From Paralimibaculum aggregatum (GTDB taxonomy: Bacteria > Pseudomonadota > Alphaproteobacteria > Rhodobacterales > Rhodobacteraceae), in assembly GCF_030270585.1 (NCBI RefSeq), contig NZ_BSYI01000006.1, positions 106,174-170,173 on the forward strand: 64,000 nt of DNA, read 5' to 3'. The notes under the pieces are model-generated. The model was not told the origin of the DNA. It saw nothing but the letters and a program-made list of their open reading frames with translations, and did no database searches. This document shows positions 58,118 through 64,000 of the stretch, piece by piece (the first letter of the stretch is position 1; each line of letters opens with the position of its first letter). The translations under genes were made by a program, and so were the position numbers.

Positions 58118-58324
58118 TCAGCGTTCTCCGGGGAGGGTATCGTCGCCCGGTGCGGCTGCATCGGGGCCGGAGGACGGCGTTCCGGCGGCGGTTTCGCGGC
58201 GCGCACGCGCCTGTGCCTTGCGCCGGCGCAGATTGTCGCGGAGCGCCGCGGCGAGCCGTTCGGCCCGCGCATCGGCGCCCCGGGCGCCGCCCCTGCCGGT
58301 TTTGCTGTCATCCCCGTCGGTCAT
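58118..58324 (-). CDS. Small basic conserved protein upstream of murA
   Basis: A 68-residue protein with a Lys/Arg-rich helical core (ERLAAALRDNLRRRKAQARA, about residues 22-41) and a Pro/Ala-rich, disordered-looking C-terminus. The ATG at 58324 is preceded by GGGAGGTGAA, a strong ribosome site, which decides the start. It lies 18 bp before murA, in a position where Rhodobacterales often carry such a short gene. No function known; the basic helix could bind nucleic acid or be a chaperone-like adaptor. Confidence 0.65.
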   Translation of the reverse strand: MTDGDDSKTGRGGARGADARAERLAAALRDNLRRRKAQARARRETAAGTPSSGPDAAAPGDDTLPGER

Positions 58325-58554
58325 TTCACCTCCCATATCGCGGGGCGCCGCGGCGGTCCAGTTTGCCCTTGCATTCCGCCGAGCATCGGGGCATCAGGGC
58401 GCCCGAAGCCGGTGTGGCACAGCGGCGGTCGCGCTCCCTTGACAAGGGCCTCCTCGAGAGGGATGAGAGCGGCACGCCCGGATGCCATGGAGGTGGGATT
58501 TCCCTGCGCCCGCCTCCTGCCCGACCGACCCGGTCACCGGATCAGGGAACGGCT

Positions 58555-58629
<75 letters not shown>

Positions 58630-58718
58630 TCAGTCAGGCAAAACACTCTGAACTTTCAAGGCGTTAAGTGGTTTCTCGGCAATCGTGACTGCCCCTGCCT
58701 TCACGGAAAATCCGGATA

Positions 58719-59300
58719 TCATCCAGTTTCGTCGCGCCCGCCGCGCTCGATCACCCGCACCGCGCGGGCCTGGTGGTCGGGGCTGTGGGCGCGGTAGACC
58801 CGTTCGAGCGTCGCGCTGTCGGTCGAGAAGTCGTCCGCGGCGTCGGGCAGGGTCATGCCGCCCTGGAAGGCCCAGGTCACCGCGGTGCGCTTCAGATCGT
58901 GGGGCGTGACATCGGGCAGGCCGGCGGCGATCCTGGCGGCGGCGAAACCGGTCTTGATCGAGTGCACCGGCCGGCCGCGGAAGTGGATGACATGGGCGGC
59001 GCCGTCGCGCGCCCAGATCCGGGCCTGCATCGGCACCTGGCGAGGCAGGCGGACAGCCTCGCGCCGTTTCCTGGTGCGCCGCTCGCCCGGCCCGCGCCGG
59101 TGCAGCACGCCGCGCTCGAGATCGATCCAGCCGGCATCGATCGAGGGCAGCCAGCGCAGGGCGAGGAGCGGCGATTTTCGCGTGCTGGTGTAGAGCGAGA
59201 GCAGAATGAAGCGCCTGAGATGCGGGGCCGCGGCGCGCAGCAGCAGGGCGGCCTCGCTCCGGGTCAGCCAGCGCTCGCGCGGATCCGGGTTCGGCGACAT
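58719..59300 (-). pseudogene. Truncated tyrosine integrase next to tRNA-Thr
   Basis: A 193-residue open frame that reads as the C-terminal catalytic half of a phage-type tyrosine recombinase: FILLSLYTSTRKSPLLALRW with the first Arg, and a late VTPHDLKRTAVTWAFQGGMT. The tail TLERVYRAHSPDHQ holds the nucleophile Tyr. The N-terminal core-binding half, usually 150-200 residues, is missing; the gene is cut where an IS3 remnant begins. In the HxxR box the Arg position is Lys followed by Arg, and the second His motif is lost. It is therefore probably inactive. It points toward the tRNA, the usual layout for an integrated island. Confidence 0.75.
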
Positions 59301-59309
59301 CCTGCCGGT

Positions 59310-60103
59310 GAGCTTTCCCCCTGAAGCCGGACTGGGAGCCCTTTCTTTGCGGCTTTGGCGTGGGTCATGTCGATCCTGGCCCGCTCTGGCGTCCGGTCGC
59401 CGATGCGGGAGTAACGGGGCTGTCGGTTGTGGAAGATTGCGATGTATTCGAGGAGAGCCGCCTTCGCCTCACGGCGCGACCGGACATTGGCGCTGTGGAC
59501 CATCTCCGTCTTCAGCGCGCCGAAGACGTCGCGAAGCGGCGCGCGTGAGGCGTGAACCATCGGCGCATTGTCGAGGCATTTGCCCCTGCCGCTTCTGGAG
59601 GCCCTGGCGCCATGGCTCGAAAGCGGCCTGCGGTCGTCGCCGCCGGCGTAGTGCACGCCGCGATCCGGGTGACAGACCGGCCCGGGCGCCGCCCGCCGGT
59701 TCTGCAGCGCCATGCGCATGGCACCGATCGCCAGCCCCTTGTTCAGGCTGTCGGACAAGGCCCGGCCTGCGATCTCCCCGGCCTGCGATCTCCATGGTCG
59801 CCATGTCCCTGACGGCGGCGAGATAGAGCCAGCCCTCCCCGGTCGGGTCGTCGCTGATGCCGGCCAGCCAGGCCCGGTCGGGCGCGTCGGCGTGGAAATC
59901 GCACCTGAGCGGGATCGGCGCGATGCCCGGCTCGCGCCGGCTGTCGGTGGTGCGAGGGCCGCGGCGGCGACGACGCGGCGGGCGGATATCGTTCTGTTTC
60001 ATGATACTGGCCACCGTCTTCCGGGCAATCCGCCGCCCCCGGGCCAGCAGTTCCGCATGGATAGGCGACGCGCCATGGCGCCCCTTGTGATCTGCCCGAT
60101 CCG
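59310..60103 (-). pseudogene. IS3-family transposase OrfB, frameshifted and truncated
   Basis: Two minus-strand frames together spell an IS3 OrfB. The upstream part has HGASPIHAELLARGRRIARK and ASIMKQNDIRPPRRRRRG, then DFHADAPDRAWLAGISDDPT and MATMEIAGR. After a 16-bp tandem duplication (59762-59793) the frame continues as SDSLNKGLAIGAMRMALQNR, then GKCLDNAPM and the ending YSRIGDRTPERARIDMTHAK. Removing one 16-bp copy restores a single frame reading MEIAGRALSDSLNKG. The 5' part (OrfA and the start of OrfB) is gone where the next IS begins at 60106. Confidence 0.85.
59762..59793. repeat. 16-bp tandem duplication inside the IS3 transposase
   Basis: CCGGCCTGCGATCTCC occurs twice in perfect tandem (59762-59777 and 59778-59793). 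Because 16 is not a multiple of three, it alone breaks the transposase frame. Confidence 0.9.
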
Positions 60104-60145
60104 GATTGGTCCACCTTTGTGATTGGAGAAGGGGAGGAGCCGAGA

Positions 60146-60475
60146 ATGAGCGAGCGACACAAGCCGGAAGAGTTTGTCACCAGGTTGCGCCAGGTCGAAG
60201 TGCTGCATGGCCAGGGCATGAACTTGGCCGAGGCGATCCGGCAGATCGGCGTTCCCGAGCTGACATTCTACCGCTGGCGCCAGACCTGCGGTGGCATGCG
60301 GACCGGGCAGCTGCACGAGCCCGAACAGCTTCAGAAAGAGAACGAGCGGCTCCGAAAGGCGGTGGCGGATCTCACCCCGGACAAGCTCATCCTGGCGGAG
60401 GCAGCCAGGGGAAACTTCCGAGCCCCGCGCGCCGCCGGCAATGTGTCGAGAGCGTGCGGCAGACGCCTGGCGTGA
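60146..60475 (+). CDS. IS3-family transposase OrfA
   Basis: A 109-residue DNA-binding subunit starting MSERHKPEEFVTRLRQVEVL at an ATG with GGGGAGGAG upstream. The helix-turn-helix is in LAEAIRQIGVPELTFYRWRQ. A leucine-zipper-like helix follows, NERLRKAVADLTPDKLILAE, ending in EAARGNF where IS3 OrfA normally meets OrfB. After that, 20 further codons run in this frame before the stop, so a -1 frameshift near GGGGAAAC (about 60407) probably makes the OrfAB fusion transposase, as in related elements. Confidence 0.85.
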   Translation: MSERHKPEEFVTRLRQVEVLHGQGMNLAEAIRQIGVPELTFYRWRQTCGGMRTGQLHEPEQLQKENERLRKAVADLTPDKLILAEAARGNFRAPRAAGNVSRACGRRLA

Positions 60476-61311
60476 GCGAGCGCCGCGCCTGCCGCAGGCT
60501 CGGCCGGCACCGCTCCACCCGACGCGATGTGCCTCGAGGCCGCGAAGATGAAGCGCGCCTGGCGGAGGACATGATTGAGCCGGCCAGGCCGTACGGTCGC
60601 CATGGCTGTCGCCGGATCGCGGCACGCCTGCGTGAGGCGGGGCGGTCGGTCATCGATGGCCGGGTCGAGAGGCTCTGGCGACGCGAGGGGCTGAAGGTGC
60701 CGGCGAGACGGCCGGGGCGAGGCCGCCTGTGGCTGGGCGACGGATCCTGCATCCGGCTCCGGCCGGAGCGCCGCAACCATGTCCGGTCCTGCGACTTCGT
60801 GCATCGCCGCACCGAAGATGGCCGGGCCTTCCGCACGCTCGACATCCCGGACGAGTTCACCCGTGCGTGCCTGGCGATTCGCGTCGGCCACAAGCCGGGT
60901 TCGCTCGACGGGATCGATGTCCTCTCCGGTCGCTTCATCATGCGCGGCGTGCCGGCCTTCATCCGCCCGGACAACGGGCCGGACAACGGGCCGGACAACG
61001 GGCCGGAATTCGTGGCCGGGAAGGTGAGGGACCGGATTGCCGCCGTCGGCGCCCGGACCGCCTGCATCGAACCCGGGTCACCCTGGGAAAACGGTCATGT
61101 CGAGAGCTTCAACGGGCGGTTCCGCGATGAACGCCTCGACGGAGCAATTGTCCACATCCCCGGAGAGGCCCGGACCGTCATCGAGAACTGGCCTCGCCAC
61201 CACAACACGAAACGCCCACACAGCGCCCCGGGCCATCGACTCCCCGCACCAGAAGCCGTCATCAACGTCGACCAGAGAACGCCAATGCACCAACACTCAA
61301 CGTGGACCAAC
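60409..61311 (+). CDS. IS3-family transposase OrfB (DDE)
   Basis: About 300 residues in the -1 frame relative to OrfA. It opens LPSPARRRQCVESVRQ and SERRACRRLGRHRSTRRDVP, then RPYGRHGCRRIAARLREAGR. The DDE residues are in RSCDFVHRRTEDGRAFR, FIRPDNGP and PGSPWENGHVESFNGRF. A 12-bp unit is present three times at the second Asp, giving DNGPDNGPDNGP instead of one DNGP. The frame has no stop of its own and runs on into the IS66 remnant to 61707. Whether the enzyme is active is doubtful because of the insertion beside the catalytic Asp. Confidence 0.8.
60969..61004. repeat. 12-bp unit repeated three times in the transposase active site
   Basis: GGACAACGGGCC occurs three times in perfect tandem. 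Each copy encodes the catalytic-site residues DNGP in frame, so two extra copies add eight residues next to the catalytic Asp. Confidence 0.92.
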
Positions 61312-61329
61312 TGGGCCAGGCCACTCACG

Positions 61330-62877
61330 CTACCGCCCGCCTATCGGGCGGTGTTCGAGGTGCAGCAGGCCCGGATCGCGGAACTGGCCGAGATCAACAA
61401 GCGCCTTGAGCACCTGGTTCAGGAGTTTCAGCACCCGGCCCTCGGGAAGAAGTCGGAACGGCTCACCAAGGATGAGCGCCAGCGCTCTTTCGAGGACCTG
61501 GAAGTGGCGGTTGCAAAGGTTCAGGAGGCGGCGGACCGGGCTCCTGCGACGCCATCGGCGTCGCGGAAGAAGCGCGCGCATGTCAATCGGAACCTCGGAA
61601 ACCTTCCGGAGAGCCTGCCCCCGGATCGAGGAGGTGATCGAGCCCGCAAGCACGCTCTGCCCCTGCGGCTGCGGCCAGATACACCGGATCGGCGAGGACC
61701 GGACTGAGCGGCTCGATATCGTGCCCGCGCAGCCGCGGGTTGTCACCATCCGGCCCAAATATGCCAGCCGGGCGCGCACCGATGGCGTCACCCAGGCGCC
61801 GGCGGTCCCGCATCTGATCGAATGCGCGCCGCCCGGGTTCCCATACCGAATTGCGCAGCAATTCGAATGGGGTCCCGTCGACCGAGGGCGCGATCGTGCA
61901 TGTGCTGGTCTCGAAATACGCCGACCACTGCCCCTTGAACCGACAATGCCAGATCCTCGCGCGCTCCGGCATCAACCTGGATCGCTCGAGGCTGGCCGGC
62001 TGGGTCGGCAAGGCGGCGTTCCATCTCGGCCCTGTGGTCGATCGGCTCGCCTAGCACCTGAAGCAATCGACCAAGCTCTTCATGGACGAGACGATAGCGC
62101 CGGTGCTCGATCCTGGCCGCGGGCGTAGCAAGACCGGCTTCCTATGGGCGCTCGCGTGCAACGACCGGAGCTGGGGCGGCGCCGACCCACCCGGAGTCGT
62201 CTACTTCTACGGCCGCGGCGGCGAGCATGCCGAACGTTCCTGGAAGGCTTCGGCGGTTATCCCGGCCACAACCGGCTGACCGAGCCAAAACGCGAGGGCG
62301 GGGCGCCCATTCAGGTGGCCCAGTGTTGGGCCCACACCCGCCGCAAGCTGCGCGAGATCTTCGAGCGCGACGGCTCGGCAATCGCCGCCGAAGGGCTCCG
62401 CCGCATCGCCGAGCTCTACAAGATCGAACGCGAGATCCGCGGCGCCGGCCCCGGGCAGCGCCTCTCCGCCCGCCAGGCGCGTACCGCGCCCCTCGTCGAG
62501 AGCTTCGGCACATGGCTGGCGGAGGTCCGCGCCCGCGTCTCAGCCACGTTGCGCCTCGGCGAGAAGCTCGCCTATATCCACGGTCACTGGGCCGGGCTGC
62601 AGACCTTCCTCACCGACGGCCGCGTCGAGATAGACACCAACGGCGTCGAGAACCTGATCCGCCCGATCGCTCTGAGCAGGAAAACGCGCTCTTCGCAGGT
62701 CATGACAAGGGCGGTCGGTCCCGGGGCCGCATCGCCTCGCTGATCGAGACCGCGAAGATAGATGGCGTCGAGCCCTTCGCCAATCTCAAGGCAGCACTCG
62801 AGGCGATCTCCCGAGGACACCCCAACGAGCGCCTCGACGATCTCCTCCCCTGGAACTTCAGGCACGCTTCAAGCTGA
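61330..62877 (+). pseudogene. IS66-family transposase (TnpC) remnant, multiply frameshifted
   Basis: Fragments in three frames rebuild most of an IS66 TnpC. The N-terminal helix is IAELAEINKRLEHLVQ with LGKKSERLTKDERQ. The zinc-finger region is STLCPCGCGQIHRIGEDRTE. The central part has HVLVSKYADHCPL, AGWVGKAAFHLGPVVDRLA, an in-frame stop at about 62052, then KLFMDETIAPVLDPGRGRSK and GGADPPGVVYFY. The end has VAQCWAHTRRKLREIFERDG, ENLIRPIALSRK and RIASLIETAKIDGVEPF. At least four frame changes and one stop make it inactive. A right-end IS66-type repeat (GTAAGCGGTACG on the minus strand) ends at 62906. The left end is lost at the IS3 boundary. Confidence 0.85.
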
Positions 62878-62933
62878 AGCCACCGTGGGGCGCACGTACC
62901 GCTTACCCTGGGCTGCTTCTGAACCGCGAAGAC

Positions 62934-63257
62934 GTGCTCGATGGGCGCGCGATGTCTCGGCGTCGTGGCGTTGCCGCGGTTGATATGCCTCGGCATCACT
63001 TTGCCTGGGGTGCGCCTTCGGTGGATGTGGCTGACGAGGCTGCCGGCATCCGCTTCGAAGTCGACCATCGGACAGAGGGCGCCGGCGGCACGCATCCGGC
63101 GCCAGGCCCGGATCGCATCGATCCTGAAGTTGGATATGTCGAGGGCAATGTTCGGTGGTTGCTCTGGGCGGTGAACAGGGCGAAATGCGAAAGACCCGAC
63201 GACCTGTTCCTGCGCATCTGCCAGGCTGTTGGCAATATCCACGGTGCGGGAAGCTGA
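62934..63257 (+). CDS. HNH-endonuclease-like fragment
   Basis: A 107-residue frame. Its second half (FEVDHRTEGAGGTHPAPGPD, then RIDPEVGYVEGNVRWLLWAV) matches the pattern of phage-type HNH-like proteins, in which a His-containing strand is followed by LDRIDPxxGYxxxNVR. The N-terminal part, where zinc Cys and the start would be, is weakly coding and may have been lost when the IS66 element landed 28 bp upstream. Probably a fragment of an island gene; the product is doubtful. Confidence 0.45.
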   Translation: MLDGRAMSRRRGVAAVDMPRHHFAWGAPSVDVADEAAGIRFEVDHRTEGAGGTHPAPGPDRIDPEVGYVEGNVRWLLWAVNRAKCERPDDLFLRICQAVGNIHGAGS

Positions 63258-63480
63258 GCGCTCAACGGTTTCCGCGAAAACCGTTACGCGCCAGAACGTA
63301 GATCAGCCCCCGCCCCATCTGTCCACAGGCTCGGCGGCCCATTCGCCATACACCATTGCCCATCACGGAAGATCCGTGTGCGGGCGGCTGTGGTGGTGGC
63401 TGGAACGGGCTACCGGGTATCGTTGCCGAGCCATCCGAGCCGACGAGCGGTGCGCTTGCGGAGGCGGTCCGGTGTGTCGC

Positions 63481-63999
63481 TCACGTTCCGCGGGCGGAGC
63501 GCATCGCCGCGCTCAGCCGGGCGATATCGCGAAGGCCGTAGCGCGGGCCCTTGGCGCGCAGGATGCGCTCGGCCAAGGCGGCCCAGCCGGCCGGGCAGGC
63601 GAGGCGCCGGCCCTCGCAGCCGGCCAGCAGCACCGCGGCCGCGTCGGCGCCGCGGGGCAGCCGGTAGCGGTCGGCGCCGCTTAGGATGAGCTTCGCGGCG
63701 ATCCGCGTCTCGGTTGCCAAGCAGATGACCGCGGCCGGGCGGCCCGTGGGGATCGGCACGCTTCCCACCGCGCAGTCCGGCTTCAGGGGGCAAGCTTGCC
63801 TCTTCGACAGGCCGGGGTCGCGGGCACCGCCCTTGTGGCGTCTGGCGGCTCGGGGCGGGCGGTTTGGATGGTCACCGGGAACGGCGGTTGTCCGGGAAGC
63901 TAGGTCCGCTTGCCGCGGGAGGGTGGCTGCCGGCCGTTGCGGGGCCGGTCCGGGGCGGCGGGCGCCCCGGTCTTCCAGCGGGGCCCCGGGCCGGGGCAT
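63481..63999 (-). CDS. Unassigned protein, coding segment at the right edge
   Basis: The frame from about 63780 down to 63481 has strong C/G third-position bias and reads AAVICLATETRIAAKLILSG, then RLPRGADAAAVLLAGCEGRR and ILRAKGPRYGLRDIARLSAA. I do not recognise a family. The upstream part (63780-63999) is Pro/Arg-rich and looks non-coding or out of frame, so the true start may be internal, and the frame also reaches the window edge. The stop at 63481 is clear. It could be a small island gene of phage origin. Confidence 0.35.
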   Translation of the reverse strand: MPRPGAPLEDRGARRPGPAPQRPAATLPRQADLASRTTAVPGDHPNRPPRAARRHKGGARDPGLSKRQACPLKPDCAVGSVPIPTGRPAAVICLATETRIAAKLILSGADRYRLPRGADAAAVLLAGCEGRRLACPAGWAALAERILRAKGPRYGLRDIARLSAAMRSARGT

Positions 64000-64000
64000 G

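Larger units (their letters stand above)
60106..61310 (+). mobile_element. IS3-family insertion sequence (about 1.2 kb)
   Basis: The left end reads TTGGTCCACCTTTGTGA from 60106. The right end, on the opposite strand from 61310, reads TTGGTCCACGTTGAGTG, so terminal inverted repeats TTGGTCCAC(C/G)TT are present. The 1205-bp length and overlapping orfA/orfB fit the IS3 family, IS407-like group. It separates a broken IS3 OrfB (left) from a broken IS66 transposase (right). No matching target-site duplication is obvious at its ends. Confidence 0.75.

Noticed and set aside
60106..61707. A single 533-residue protein
   Set aside because: It joins the IS3 OrfB frame to the start of the IS66 transposase across an element boundary; the fusion is accidental.

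Overview
The window is very GC-rich throughout, with strongly C/G-biased third codon positions. It reads as chromosomal DNA of an alphaproteobacterium of the order Rhodobacterales. The gene neighbourhoods support this: xerD divergent from aroK-aroB; murA beside a DUF2948 gene; an OlsB-type ornithine-lipid acyltransferase; the D-glutamate genes dgcN-dgcA; a TRAP transporter; a secreted protein with a VPLPA-type C-terminal sorting signal; and an EF-P-free housekeeping set (gatCA, hslO). These assignments rest on protein motifs read by eye, not on database searches.

Layout. 1-10.5 kb is a cell-surface polysaccharide region. It has glycosyltransferases (GT) and methyltransferases on the minus strand, a small XRE-type regulator followed by a 566-residue protein of unknown family, then a tightly overlapping plus-strand trio: coiled-coil methyltransferase, GT4-methyltransferase fusion, GT4. 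10.5-12.2 kb has no intact gene and holds scraps of IS5- and IS630-type transposases. 12.2-19 kb is housekeeping: Nudix, Hsp33, a DUF2927 lipoprotein, an SRAP protein, XerD, AroK and AroB. Three convergent gene pairs here are separated by related inverted-repeat elements with 58-59 nt loops. 19.1-22.4 kb is a four-gene minus-strand operon: MDR-type dehydrogenase, divergent 6-pyruvoyl-tetrahydropterin synthase (PTPS) homologue, glycosyltransferase, methyltransferase. It looks like an uncharacterised pathway to a modified pterin-like molecule or glycoside.

22.4-35 kb carries OpgH/MdoH, the D-glutamate set dgcN-dgcA-D-amino-acid transaminase, a chemoreceptor with a periplasmic PDC-like partner, OlsB, a HAD phosphatase and an unusual LysM-like tail-anchored protein. 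35-47.5 kb has gatCA, a redoxin, an MFS transporter, a gamma-family PLP lyase overlapping a free-methionine-R-sulfoxide-reductase/potassium-channel fusion, a GST, a small multidrug-resistance-like protein, a TRAP transporter (dctP-dctQ-dctM) and a VPLPA-type surface protein. 47.5-48.7 kb is non-coding and dominated by degenerate tandem repeats, chiefly with a 55-56 bp period.

48.7-56.3 kb appears to be a regulated catabolic module. A GlxA-type AraC regulator and a 2-hydroxyacid dehydrogenase are divergent from an MttB-family methyltransferase and a peptide/opine-type ABC transporter, with an operator-like palindrome between them. 56.3-58.6 kb is the murA group and tRNA-Thr(GGT). From the tRNA 3' end to the right edge lies an integration hot spot: a truncated tyrosine integrase, a broken IS3 transposase, a 1.2-kb IS3-family element, a multiply broken IS66 transposase, an HNH-like fragment and one unassigned coding segment.
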